Below, in pieces: positions 22,345 to 31,824 of a DNA stretch of 64,000 bases. The stretch is from Streptomyces griseoviridis (lineage in GTDB: Bacteria > Actinomycetota > Actinomycetes > Streptomycetales > Streptomycetaceae). Positions within the stretch are counted from its first letter, which is position 1. Every line of letters begins with the position of its first letter. The DNA lies in contig BMSM01000029.1 of the NCBI GenBank assembly GCA_014649155.1, forward strand, positions 1 through 64,000, written 5' to 3'. The notes under the pieces are model-generated. The model was given only the letters and a program-made list of their open reading frames with translations, searched no databases and was not told where the DNA came from. The position numbers and the translations under genes were made by a program.

Positions 22345-23016
22345 ATGGGGATGCGAATGCGGACAGGGGCGCACATCGTCTGGGACTGGAACGGGACGCT
22401 GTTCCACGACAACGACGCGATCATCGAGGCGACGAACGCGGCCTTCGCCGAACTGGGCCTGGCCCCGATCACGCTGGAGCGGTACCGGGCGCTGTACTGC
22501 GTGCCGGTGCCGAAGTTCTACGAGCGGCTGCTGGGCAGGCTGCCCACCGACGCCGAGTGGCAGGTCATGGACGAGACCTTCCACCGCCACTACACCGAGC
22601 GCAGGGTGCGGTGCGGGCTCGCCGAGGGAGTGGCGGAGCTGCTCGCCGGGTGGCGGTCGGCGGGGCGCAGTCAGTCGATCCTCAGCATGTACGGCCATGA
22701 GGAACTGGTGCCGCTGGTGCGCCAATTCGGGATCGAGACGCACTTCATACGCGTCGACGGGCGGACCGGCCCCTCGGGCGGCGGCAAGGCCGAGCACATG
22801 GTCCGGCACCTGGGGGCGCTGACCGGCGTGGAGCCCTCCCGGACCGTCGTCATCGGGGACGCCGTCGACGACGCGACGGCCGCCCGGCACGCGGGAGCAC
22901 GGGCGGTGCTGTACACGGGCGGCTCGCACAGCCGGAGCAGCCTGGAGCAGGCGGGCGTGCCCGTGGTGGACACGCTGGCGGAGGCGGTCGAGGAGGCCGA
23001 GCGCCTGGCGGCGTGA
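22345..23016 (+). CDS. HAD-like hydrolase with Asn in motif I
   Basis: 223 residues. It has a HAD fold with a C1-type cap: motif I WDWNGTLF with nucleophile Asp14, motif II LSMYG, motif III Lys in GGGKAEH, and motif IV VVIGDAVDDATAARHAGARAV. Motif I is DxN rather than DxD, so the usual general acid/base Asp is Asn. The substrate is unknown; its closest general look is phosphoglycolate phosphatase. ATG at 22345 was chosen; in-frame starts at 22321 (GTG), 22351 and 22357 are alternatives. Confidence 0.85.
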   Translation: MGMRMRTGAHIVWDWNGTLFHDNDAIIEATNAAFAELGLAPITLERYRALYCVPVPKFYERLLGRLPTDAEWQVMDETFHRHYTERRVRCGLAEGVAELLAGWRSAGRSQSILSMYGHEELVPLVRQFGIETHFIRVDGRTGPSGGGKAEHMVRHLGALTGVEPSRTVVIGDAVDDATAARHAGARAVLYTGGSHSRSSLEQAGVPVVDTLAEAVEEAERLAA

Positions 23017-23490
23017 GGGGCCGGCACCGCCCGTCCCGTCCCCGCGTCCCGCCGGGCGCCCGTGGCTGTGCGGAACGGCGAAGTCACCTCCCGCTTTTGT
23101 ACACATACGGCTCATGACGGGTTCGGGGAGAGGAGCGATAGCCTTATGGCGTGATCAGCGCGATAGCTCGCGGGGACCTCCGTGTCCCTGCCCTGCGCCC
23201 GGAGAGCACGGACCACATCCGTGACCGGGCGGCGGTCGCTGGTCCTCGCGGGCGGGACGGGGCGTCGAGGAGCCCCGGTACGCCGGGCCTCCCCCGGACG
23301 ATGACACCGACGAGAGCGGTATCACACCCGGCGGGCGCGTCCGACATGGCTGATATGCCCCCGCTCATCTCACCTTGCGGCATAGCGTCGGAACAGAACG
23401 GACACCCCGCGTCTGGGCGTTGCGTCGGAAGGCAGGAGACCGTACTTCCTTCTACGTCACGCAACGGCGCGCGACAGGAGCCAGAGGACA
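23017..23490. other. Long intergenic region upstream of NAD-GDH
   Basis: This 474-bp gap ends with a good ribosome site (AGAGGA) before the gdh ATG. A GTG at 23151 opens a short frame, with AGAGGAG about 20 bp upstream, that runs out of frame into gdh. Its composition is not convincing as protein. A stretch around 23093–23150 is locally AT-richer and may hold the promoter. The length leaves room for leader-based control. Confidence 0.4.
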
Positions 23491-26400
23491 ATGCAGACCA
23501 AGCTGGACGAAGCAAAGGCCGAGCTGCTCGACAGGGCCGCACGGGTAGCTGAGAACAGCCCGGTCGGGGGGTATCTACCGACTGGGACGACGGACGAGGA
23601 CTCCCCGGACACCCCGGACCGTGAATCCGTGTTCGCGTTCCTCCGGCGCTACTACCGGCACACCGCCCCGGAGGACCTGAGCGACCGCGAACCGGTCGAC
23701 GTCTTCGGCGCGGCCGTCTCGCACCACCGGCTGGCGGAGAACCGCCCGCAGGGCACGGCCAACGTCCGGGTGCACACCCCGACGGTCGAGGAGAACGGCT
23801 GGACGTGCAGCCACACCGTCGTCGAGGTGGTCACGGACGACATGCCCTTCCTCGTCGACTCCGTCACCAACGAGCTGACCCGGCAGGGACGCGGCATCCA
23901 CGTCGTCGTCCACCCGCAGTTCGTGGTCCGGCGTGACGTCAGCGGCAAGCTGGTCGAGGTCCTCACCACCCCGCCCGGCCAGGACCTCCCGCACGACGCG
24001 CACGTCGAGTCCTGGATCCACGTCGAGATCGACCGTGAGACCGACCGCGCGGACCTGAAGCAGATCACCGCCGATCTGCTGCGGGTCCTGTCCGACGTCC
24101 GCGAGACCGTCGAGGACTGGGGCAAGATGCGCCAGGCGGCCGTCGCCCTCGCCGAGGACCTGCCCGCCGAGCCCGCCCCCGCCGACCTGGACCGGCAGGA
24201 GGTGGACGAGGCCCGTGAGCTGCTGCGCTGGCTGGCCGACGACCACTTCACCTTCCTCGGCTACCGCGAGTACGAGCTGCGCGGCGACGACTCCCTCGCC
24301 GCCGTCCCCGGCACCGGCCTGGGCATCCTGCGCGCCGACCCCCATCACGAGGCCGGCGAGGACCACCCCGTCAGCCCGTCCTTCGAGCGGCTGCCGGCCG
24401 ACGCCCGCGCCAAGGCCCGCGAGCACAGGCTGCTGGTGCTGACCAAGGCCAACAGCCGGGCGACCGTGCACCGGCCGTCGTACCTGGACTACGTCGGCGT
24501 CAAGAAGTTCGACGCCGAGGGCAACGTCGTCGGGGAGCGCCGCTTCCTCGGGCTCTTCTCCTCCGCCGCGTACACCGAGTCCGTCCGCCGGGTGCCGGTC
24601 ATCCGGCGCAAGGTGCAGGAGGTGCTGGAACGGGCCGGGTTCTCGCCCAACAGCCACGACGGCCGCGACCTGCTCCAGATCCTGGAGACCTACCCGCGCG
24701 ACGAGCTGTTCCAGACGCCGGTCGGCGAACTGCAAACCATCGCCACCTCCGTGCTCTACCTCCAGGAGCGCCGGCGCCTGCGCCTCTACCTCCGCCAGGA
24801 CGAGTACGGGCGCTACTACTCCGCGCTGGTCTACCTCCCCCGCGACCGCTACACCACCGGCGTCCGGCTGCGGATCATCGACATCCTCAAGGAGGAACTC
24901 GGCGGCATCAGCGTCGACTTCACCGCCTGGAACACCGAGTCGATCCTCTCCCGGCTGCACTTCGTCGTCCGCGTCCCGCAGGGCACCGAGCTGCCCGAGC
25001 TGTCCGACGCCGACAAGGACCGCATCGAGGCCCGGCTGGTGGAGGCCGCCCGCTCCTGGGCGGACGGCTTCGCCGAGGCGCTCACCGCCGAGTTCGGCGA
25101 GGAGCGCTCCGCCGAGCTGCTGCGCCGCTACGGCGGCGCCTTCCCCGAGGGCTACAAGGCCGACCACGGCCCCCGCTCGGCCGTCGCCGACCTCGGCCAC
25201 CTGGAGGCGCTGGACGAGGAGCGCACCTTCGCGCTGAGCCTGTACGAGCCGGTCGGCGCCACGCCCGAGGAACGCCGGTTCAAGATCTACCAGAAGGGCG
25301 GCTCGGTCTCCCTGTCGGCCGTGCTGCCGGTGCTCAGCCGGCTCGGCGTCGAGGTCACCGACGAGCGGCCGTACGAGCTGCGCTGCGCCGACCGCACCAC
25401 GGCCTGGATCTACGACTTCGGGCTGCGCATGCCCAAGGCGGTGGCCGGCGGCGCCGACTACCTCGGCGACGACGCCCGCGAGCGGTTCCAGGACGCGTTC
25501 GCCGCCGCCTGGAACGGCAAGGCGGAGAACGACGGCTTCAACGCCCTGGTGCTCAGCGCCGGGCTGACCTGGCGGCAGGCCATGGTGCTGCGCGCCTACG
25601 CCAAGTACCTGCGGCAGGCCGGGTCGACGTTCAGCCAGGACTACATGGAGGACACCCTCCGCAACAACGTCCACACCACCCGGCTGCTCGTCTCCCTGTT
25701 CGAGGCGCGGATGTCGCCCGACCGGCAGCGCGCCGGACACGAGATCGTCGACGCCCTCCTGGAGGAGCTGGAGGCCGCCCTCGACCAGGTGGCGAGCCTC
25801 GACGAGGACCGCATCCTGCGGTCCTTCCTCACCGTCATCAAGGCGACCCTGCGCACCAACTTCTTCCAGGAAGCGGAGCCGGGCCGGCCGCACGACTACG
25901 TCTCCATGAAGTTCGACCCGCAGGCCATCCCCGACCTGCCCGCGCCGCGCCCGGCGTTCGAGATCTGGGTGTACTCGCCGCGCGTCGAGGGCGTGCACCT
26001 GCGGTTCGGCAAGGTCGCGCGCGGCGGGCTGCGCTGGTCCGACCGCCGGGAGGACTTCCGCACCGAGATCCTCGGCCTGGTCAAGGCGCAGATGGTGAAG
26101 AACACCGTCATCGTCCCGGTCGGCGCCAAGGGCGGCTTCGTCGCCAAGCAGCTGCCCGACCCGAGCGCGGACCGGGACGCGTGGCTGGCGGAAGGTATCG
26201 CCAGCTACCGGACGTTCATCTCGGCGCTGCTCGACATCACCGACAACATGGTGGCCGGCGAGGTCGTGCCCCCGGCCGGTGTGGTCCGGCACGACGAGGA
26301 CGACACCTACCTGGTCGTCGCCGCCGACAAGGGCACCGCCACCTTCTCCGACATCGCCAATGAGGTCGCCGAGAGCTACGACTTCTGGCTCGGGGACGCC

Positions 26401-28431
26401 TTCGCCTCCGGCGGCTCGGCCGGCTACGACCACAAGGGCATGGGCATCACCGCGCGCGGCGCCTGGGAGTCCGTCAAGCGGCACTTCCGGGAGCTGGGCA
26501 CCGACACCCAGAGCGAGGACTTCACGGTCGTCGGCATCGGTGACATGTCCGGTGACGTGTTCGGCAACGGCATGCTGCTCAGCGAACACATCCGCCTGGT
26601 CGCCGCCTTCGACCACCGGCACATCTTCCTCGACCCTCAGCCCGACGCGGCCGTCTCCTACGCCGAGCGCCGCCGCCTCTTCGAGCTGCCCCGCTCCTCC
26701 TGGGCGGACTACAACAAGGAGCTGCTGTCGGCGGGCGGCGGCGTCTTCCCCCGGTCGGCCAAGTCGATCCCGGTCAACGCGCACGTCCGCGAGGCCCTGG
26801 GCATCGAGGGCAAGGTCTCCAAGATGACCCCGGCCGACCTGATGAAGGCGATCCTGCACGCACCGGTCGACCTGCTGTGGAACGGCGGCATCGGCACGTA
26901 CGTCAAGGCGTCCACCGAGTCCAACGCCGACGTCGGTGACAAGGCCAACGACGCCATCCGGGTCGACGGCGCCGACCTGCGCGTCCAGGTCGTCGGCGAG
27001 GGCGGCAACCTGGGTCTGACCCAGCTCGGCCGGATCGAGTTCGCCGCGAAGGGCGGCCGGGTCAACACCGACGCCATCGACAACAGCGCGGGCGTGGACA
27101 CCTCCGACCACGAGGTGAACATCAAGATCCTGCTCAACGGCCTGGTCGCGGACGGCGACATGACGGTCAAGCAGCGCAACAAGGTGCTCGCCGAGATGAC
27201 CGACGAGGTCGGCCGGCTGGTGCTGCGCAACAACTACGCGCAGAACACGGCGATCGCCAACGCGCTGGCCCAGTCCAAGGACATGCTCCACGCGCAGCAG
27301 CGGTTCATGAAGCACCTGGTGCGCGAGGGGCACCTGGACCGGGCGCTGGAGTTCCTGCCCACCGACCGGCAGATCCGCGAGCGGCTCAGCAACGGGCGCG
27401 GGCTGACCGGCCCGGAGACGGCCGTGCTGCTGGCGTACACGAAGATCACGGTCGCCGAGGAACTGCTGCACACCTCGCTGCCCGACGACCCGTACCTCAA
27501 GGGCCTGCTGCACGCGTACTTCCCGGCCGCGCTGCGCGAAGGGTTCGCCGACCGGATCGACACGCACCCGCTGCGCCGCGAGATCACCACGACCGTGCTG
27601 GTCAACGACACGGTCAACACCGGCGGTACGACGTATCTGCACCGGCTGCGCGAGGAGACCGGCGCGTCGCTGGAGGAGGTCGTGCGGGCGCAGACCGCGG
27701 CCCGCGCCATCTTCCGCTCCTACGACGTGTGGGACGCGGTGGAGGGGCTGGACAACAAGGTGGAGGCGGCCGTCCTGACCCGGATCAGGCTGCACTCGCG
27801 CCGGCTGGTCGAGCGCGGCACGCGCTGGCTGCTGAACAACCGGCCGCAGCCGCTCCAGCTCGCCGAGACGGTCGGTTTCTTCGCCGACCGGGTGGAGCAG
27901 GTCTGGTCGGAGCTGCCGAAGCTGCTGCGCGGCGCGGACGCGGACTGGTACCAGCGCATCCACGACGAGCTGACCGGCGCGGGCGTCCCGGACGAGGTGG
28001 CCACGCGGGTGGCCGGGTTCTCCTCGGCCTTCCCGACGCTGGACATCGTGTCGGTGGCCGACCGCACGGGCAAGGAGCCGCTGGACGTCGCGGAGGTCTA
28101 CTACGACCTCGCGGACCGGCTGGGCATCACCCAGCTCATGGACCGGATCAGCGAGCTGCCGCGCGCGGACCGCTGGCAGTCCATGGCCCGCGCGTCGATC
28201 CGGGAGGACCTGTACGCGGCACACGCCTCGCTCACCGCCGATGTGCTGGCGGCGGGCAACGGGACGTCGACGCCGGAGCAGCGGTTCACGGTGTGGGAGG
28301 AGAAGAACACGGCGATCCTCGGGCGGGCGCGGGCCACGCTGGAGGAGATCCGCAGTTCGGACGCCTTCGATCTGGCCAATCTGTCGGTGGCGATGCGGAC
28401 GATGAGGACGCTGCTGCGCACGCACTCGTAG
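23491..28431 (+). CDS. gdh: NAD-specific glutamate dehydrogenase, large 180-kDa type
   Basis: 1,646 residues, the length of the GDH_180 family first defined in Streptomyces clavuligerus and Pseudomonas. It oxidatively deaminates glutamate to 2-oxoglutarate with NAD. The long N-terminal regulatory half carries ACT-like segments. The catalytic core has the substrate/Lys motif KVARGGLRWSDRREDFRTEILGLVKAQMVKNTVIVPVGAKGGFV, the NAD-binding region VVGIGDMSGDVFGNGML, and NGGIGTYVKAS. A helical C-terminal domain follows. ATG at 23491 follows AGAGGA. The gene is intact and is probably transcribed alone from the long upstream gap. Confidence 0.97.
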   Translation: MQTKLDEAKAELLDRAARVAENSPVGGYLPTGTTDEDSPDTPDRESVFAFLRRYYRHTAPEDLSDREPVDVFGAAVSHHRLAENRPQGTANVRVHTPTVEENGWTCSHTVVEVVTDDMPFLVDSVTNELTRQGRGIHVVVHPQFVVRRDVSGKLVEVLTTPPGQDLPHDAHVESWIHVEIDRETDRADLKQITADLLRVLSDVRETVEDWGKMRQAAVALAEDLPAEPAPADLDRQEVDEARELLRWLADDHFTFLGYREYELRGDDSLAAVPGTGLGILRADPHHEAGEDHPVSPSFERLPADARAKAREHRLLVLTKANSRATVHRPSYLDYVGVKKFDAEGNVVGERRFLGLFSSAAYTESVRRVPVIRRKVQEVLERAGFSPNSHDGRDLLQILETYPRDELFQTPVGELQTIATSVLYLQERRRLRLYLRQDEYGRYYSALVYLPRDRYTTGVRLRIIDILKEELGGISVDFTAWNTESILSRLHFVVRVPQGTELPELSDADKDRIEARLVEAARSWADGFAEALTAEFGEERSAELLRRYGGAFPEGYKADHGPRSAVADLGHLEALDEERTFALSLYEPVGATPEERRFKIYQKGGSVSLSAVLPVLSRLGVEVTDERPYELRCADRTTAWIYDFGLRMPKAVAGGADYLGDDARERFQDAFAAAWNGKAENDGFNALVLSAGLTWRQAMVLRAYAKYLRQAGSTFSQDYMEDTLRNNVHTTRLLVSLFEARMSPDRQRAGHEIVDALLEELEAALDQVASLDEDRILRSFLTVIKATLRTNFFQEAEPGRPHDYVSMKFDPQAIPDLPAPRPAFEIWVYSPRVEGVHLRFGKVARGGLRWSDRREDFRTEILGLVKAQMVKNTVIVPVGAKGGFVAKQLPDPSADRDAWLAEGIASYRTFISALLDITDNMVAGEVVPPAGVVRHDEDDTYLVVAADKGTATFSDIANEVAESYDFWLGDAFASGGSAGYDHKGMGITARGAWESVKRHFRELGTDTQSEDFTVVGIGDMSGDVFGNGMLLSEHIRLVAAFDHRHIFLDPQPDAAVSYAERRRLFELPRSSWADYNKELLSAGGGVFPRSAKSIPVNAHVREALGIEGKVSKMTPADLMKAILHAPVDLLWNGGIGTYVKASTESNADVGDKANDAIRVDGADLRVQVVGEGGNLGLTQLGRIEFAAKGGRVNTDAIDNSAGVDTSDHEVNIKILLNGLVADGDMTVKQRNKVLAEMTDEVGRLVLRNNYAQNTAIANALAQSKDMLHAQQRFMKHLVREGHLDRALEFLPTDRQIRERLSNGRGLTGPETAVLLAYTKITVAEELLHTSLPDDPYLKGLLHAYFPAALREGFADRIDTHPLRREITTTVLVNDTVNTGGTTYLHRLREETGASLEEVVRAQTAARAIFRSYDVWDAVEGLDNKVEAAVLTRIRLHSRRLVERGTRWLLNNRPQPLQLAETVGFFADRVEQVWSELPKLLRGADADWYQRIHDELTGAGVPDEVATRVAGFSSAFPTLDIVSVADRTGKEPLDVAEVYYDLADRLGITQLMDRISELPRADRWQSMARASIREDLYAAHASLTADVLAAGNGTSTPEQRFTVWEEKNTAILGRARATLEEIRSSDAFDLANLSVAMRTMRTLLRTHS

Positions 28432-28487
28432 GAGCCGACCCTCCCTGACCTTCCGGACATTCAGGTCATCACGGATAAAGTGGCCGG

Positions 28488-29981
28488 ATGGCTGGGTGGT
28501 CGCGTTCCGAATCCGGGCCGAGCACGGCGGACGTCCCCTGGGCGGCCGCCGTGCTCGTGCTTTTCCTGCTGCTGCTGGTCGTGGTGCGGCTGCCGTGGGC
28601 CGGTGACCTCGGGCTGCACGCGGCCACCGTCGAACGGCTGCGGCACAGCCTGGCCGACCCCGGCAACCCGCTGGTCGACGCGGACACGCCGAGTCCGTAC
28701 TACTCGCCGTGGACGGTCGTCCTCGGGGCGGTGGCGAAGGTCAGCGGGGCGCCGGTGTTCGTGGTGCTGCGCTGCGGCGCGCTGGCCGGGCTGGCGGTGC
28801 TGGTGACGGGGGTGTGGCGTTACGTCCGGACGCTGAGCGCGCACCGGGCGGCGCCTGCGGTGGTGCTGCTGTGCCTGCTGTTGCTGTGGGGGACGGACGC
28901 GTTCGCGTGGAGCGGGTTCGTCGGGCTGAACTCGCTGGCGCTGACGGTGGCGTATCCGAGTGTGGTCGCGCTGGGGCTGTCCTTCCACCTCTGGGCCGGG
29001 CTCGCGTCGGCGGCGGCACCGGGGGCGGGCCGGGGCGGGTGGGCGCGGTGGGCCGGGCTCGGGGTGCTGTGGGCGGTGGTGCTGCTGTGCCATCAGTTCA
29101 CCGGGGTGGTGGCCTCGTTGGGGGCCGTCGCCACGGTGGTCGGGGCGCGGCCGGTGTGGCGGGCGGTGGACCTGCGGCTGGTGGCGGCGGTGATCGTAGG
29201 GACCGCGGTGGTGTGGGCCTGGCCGTACTACGACTTCTTCGCGCTGGCCGGGGCGGGGGGCGGTCTTGAGGCGGTGCACCGGCCGCTGTACCGGGGGTGG
29301 GGCGGACGGTACTGGCTGCTGCTGCTCGGGTTGGTCGCGCTGGGGGCGCGGTGGCGGCGGGACCGGCGGGACGCGCTGGTGCTGTTCTTCCTGCTGGGGG
29401 CGGTCGTGGTGGGGGCGGGATGGGTGAGCGGGCACTGGTCGTGGGGGCGGGCGTTGCCGGCGGCGCTGATTCCCGCGCAGGTGGCGGCGGGGGTGGAGGC
29501 GTCGGCGGCCGGGCGGCGGCGGGTGGTGCGGGCGGGGTGGGCGGGTGCGCTGGGGTGCGCGTTGGTGGTGGGGGCGTGGGCGCAGTCGGGGACGCTCGGG
29601 TACGTCGTCGGGCGGGGGGTGCTGCCGGGGGTGATCGCGGGCAAGTACCGGGAGCCGTGGGAGGGGTACCACTGGATCACGCCGTGGGTGCGGTACGGGG
29701 ACGTGGTGATGGCGCGGACGTTTCCGGCGCGGCAGATCCCGGCGTACGGGGCGTACACGGTGGCGCCCGGGTATCCCGACTTCTTCCTGCCGGACGAGCG
29801 GGCGCGGGGGGTGGCTGTCCGGCGGTACTTCGCGGCGGGGGCCGGGGCGGGGGAGCGGGTGGGGATTCTGCGGGAGTACGGGGTGCGGTGGGTGGTGGAC
29901 GGGGTGGGGCGGGGATGGGAGGGGGTGCGGGAGGTGGCGCGGGGGCCTCGGGGGCAGGTGCTGTATGAGGTGGTGGGGTGA
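28488..29981 (+). CDS. GT-C-like polytopic membrane protein (paralogue 1)
   Basis: 497 residues, about ten membrane helices. The first loop after helix 1 reads LGLHAATVERLRHSLADP…YYSPW; the C-terminus is a soluble domain ending RYFAAGAGAGERVGILREYGVRWVVDG. The same loop pattern and ending recur in the protein at 40727–42289, so these are paralogues. The fold suggests a lipid-linked-sugar glycosyltransferase of the GT-C superfamily, but no catalytic DxD/DxE is certain. It faces the glycopolymer locus, convergent with the GT2 gene at 30175. Confidence 0.75.
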   Translation: MAGWSRSESGPSTADVPWAAAVLVLFLLLLVVVRLPWAGDLGLHAATVERLRHSLADPGNPLVDADTPSPYYSPWTVVLGAVAKVSGAPVFVVLRCGALAGLAVLVTGVWRYVRTLSAHRAAPAVVLLCLLLLWGTDAFAWSGFVGLNSLALTVAYPSVVALGLSFHLWAGLASAAAPGAGRGGWARWAGLGVLWAVVLLCHQFTGVVASLGAVATVVGARPVWRAVDLRLVAAVIVGTAVVWAWPYYDFFALAGAGGGLEAVHRPLYRGWGGRYWLLLLGLVALGARWRRDRRDALVLFFLLGAVVVGAGWVSGHWSWGRALPAALIPAQVAAGVEASAAGRRRVVRAGWAGALGCALVVGAWAQSGTLGYVVGRGVLPGVIAGKYREPWEGYHWITPWVRYGDVVMARTFPARQIPAYGAYTVAPGYPDFFLPDERARGVAVRRYFAAGAGAGERVGILREYGVRWVVDGVGRGWEGVREVARGPRGQVLYEVVG

Positions 29982-30174
29982 GGGGGCCGGGGCGCGGTGT
30001 GCGGAGGGGCGGTCCGGCGTTGAGGGCGCGGTGGGGGAGCGGTGCGCGGCGCGGCGCTGCGGGGCGCTGCCTGCGCCCACCCGTGCCGCCCTGGGGACAC
30101 CTCCCGGGACGTTCGCGCACGGGGAGAGGCACGACTGCCCGCAGGCGGCGGGTGTCCGTGGCCCGTACGTGGGG

Positions 30175-31824
30175 TCAGCGGAGGAAGGATCTGACGGCGC
30201 GGGCGGCGTGTCGGAGGCGGGGGCTGGTCAGCTGGTGGAGGGTGCGGGCGGGGCCCGCCGGAACCCAGCGGAGCTGGAGGCGGCCGGGGGCGTGAAGTTC
30301 CGGGGCCGCGGTGACCCGGTGGGGGGTGAGGCCGGCGCGGTAGGGGACCCGGGCCGTGCGGGGCGGGAAGGGCGGGGCCAGGAGGAGGCCCGTATGCGTG
30401 TGGCCCTCGTGGCGGAGGCGGAGCACCGGGTGCCGTACGCCCGCGAAGCCGTGCGGGGGGAGCCGGGCGGCTGCCAGGTCCAGGCGGACCCGGCCCTCGA
30501 AGACGCCGGGGCGGACGGGGGAGAGGCGGAAGGGGACGGTCAGGCGCCGGGCGCCCGGGGAGAGGAGGAGGGCGGCGCGCCGCGGGCCCACGGGCAGGCG
30601 CAGCGCCGGGTCGTAGGTGCGGACCGCGAGGTCGAGGCAGGCGCCCGGCCCCGGCACCACCTCGGTGATCTCGTGGCGGAACCAGGCGCTGAAGAACGGG
30701 CGGGTGTCCAGTTCCAGGTCGGTCAGGTCGAGGTCGAGGCGGGCGGCGGGGGACTCGGGCACACGGTCGCCCCAGTACACCCTGCCGTCCCCGTCGGTCG
30801 CCGTCCACCGGGGTGCCACGCCGTGGCCCAGCCCCTGGGCCGCCAGGCGCGCGTCGCTCAGGCGGCGGTCGCGGACGAGCCGGGTGACGACCCGTTCGGC
30901 GCGCGGCAGCCGGGCGTACGCGCCCGGTGTGAGCGTGTCCAGATAGGGGACGACGAGGTCGGCGAAGGAGGCCAGCCACGCCTCGTCGCGGAACGGCAGG
31001 TCACCGGCGTACATCCGGAAGTCGTGCTTGAGGAACTTGTAGTCCTTGTCCTCGCGGAGCGACTCGTGCCCGCTCTCGGCGAGGAACGCGTCGATCAGGC
31101 GTTGTACGTGGACGCGGTCGGCGACGTTGCTCAGCCGGTCGCGCTGGTTGGAGATGGAGGCGGCGGCGGAGCCGGCGTACGGGGCGATGTACCAGAGGTA
31201 GACCGGCTCCGGGATGACGCTGAACGTCTTGGCCAGGCAGTACGCCTGCGCGGAGAAGAGCTGGTCCTCGTAGTGGATGCCCTCGGGGAAGCGCAGGGCG
31301 TGCCGGTCGAGGAAGGCGCGGGCGTACATCTTGCTGGTGGCGAGGTGCTCGAAGAGGAGGCGGGGGTCGGCCTCGATGCCGTCGAGGGTGCGGCGTTCGG
31401 CGACCAGGTGGGGCATCCAGGTCGAGCGGTGGCCGGTGTCGGCGCGGACCCGGCGCACCGCGCCCATCGCGAAGTCGAGGTCGCGGGCGCGGTGGGCGGC
31501 GAGGAGCAGTTCGACGGCGCGTTCGGGGAGTTCGTCGTCGCTGTCGAGGAACATCAGATAGGGGGCGCGGGAGAGCTCGATGCCCCGGTTGCGCGGGGCG
31601 CTGCACCCGCCGCTGTTCTCGGGCAGCCGGACGTAGACGATCCGGTGGTCCTCGGCGGCCAGGGCGCGGGCGACGGCCGGGGTGTCGTCGGTCGAGGCGT
31701 CGTCGCTGATGACGATCTCGATGTTCGGGTGGGTCTGGCGGCGGACGGAGGCCACGGCGCGGGGCAGGCGCGCGGCGTCGTCGTGGACGATGACCGTGAC
31801 CGTGACGTCGGGGGCGGTGGTCAT
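30175..31824 (-). CDS. GT2 family glycosyltransferase with beta-rich C-terminal region
   Basis: 549 residues. The N-terminal GT-A domain (about 6–225) has all expected elements: SDDAST nucleotide-binding acids, LDSDDE metal-binding DxD and YEDQLFSAQAY catalytic base. The remaining ~300 residues form helical then beta-rich segments, as in teichoic-acid glycosyltransferases of the TarS type (recognised by layout only). It probably decorates or extends a cell-wall glycopolymer in the cytoplasm. Its ATG overlaps the upstream TagF-like gene stop by 4 bp. A paralogue lies at 37982–39646. Confidence 0.88.
   Translation of the reverse strand: MTTAPDVTVTVIVHDDAARLPRAVASVRRQTHPNIEIVISDDASTDDTPAVARALAAEDHRIVYVRLPENSGGCSAPRNRGIELSRAPYLMFLDSDDELPERAVELLLAAHRARDLDFAMGAVRRVRADTGHRSTWMPHLVAERRTLDGIEADPRLLFEHLATSKMYARAFLDRHALRFPEGIHYEDQLFSAQAYCLAKTFSVIPEPVYLWYIAPYAGSAAASISNQRDRLSNVADRVHVQRLIDAFLAESGHESLREDKDYKFLKHDFRMYAGDLPFRDEAWLASFADLVVPYLDTLTPGAYARLPRAERVVTRLVRDRRLSDARLAAQGLGHGVAPRWTATDGDGRVYWGDRVPESPAARLDLDLTDLELDTRPFFSAWFRHEITEVVPGPGACLDLAVRTYDPALRLPVGPRRAALLLSPGARRLTVPFRLSPVRPGVFEGRVRLDLAAARLPPHGFAGVRHPVLRLRHEGHTHTGLLLAPPFPPRTARVPYRAGLTPHRVTAAPELHAPGRLQLRWVPAGPARTLHQLTSPRLRHAARAVRSFLR

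Noticed and set aside
23151..23552. Possible 133-residue protein upstream of and overlapping gdh
   Set aside because: It runs out of frame into gdh and its later part is composition-driven Arg/Ser/Gly sequence. Not enough to call a gene; recorded only as a feature of the gap.
23575..28425. 1,616-codon minus-strand open frame opposite NAD-GDH
   Set aside because: Its composition mirrors the GDH gene on the other strand and it has no recognisable domain.
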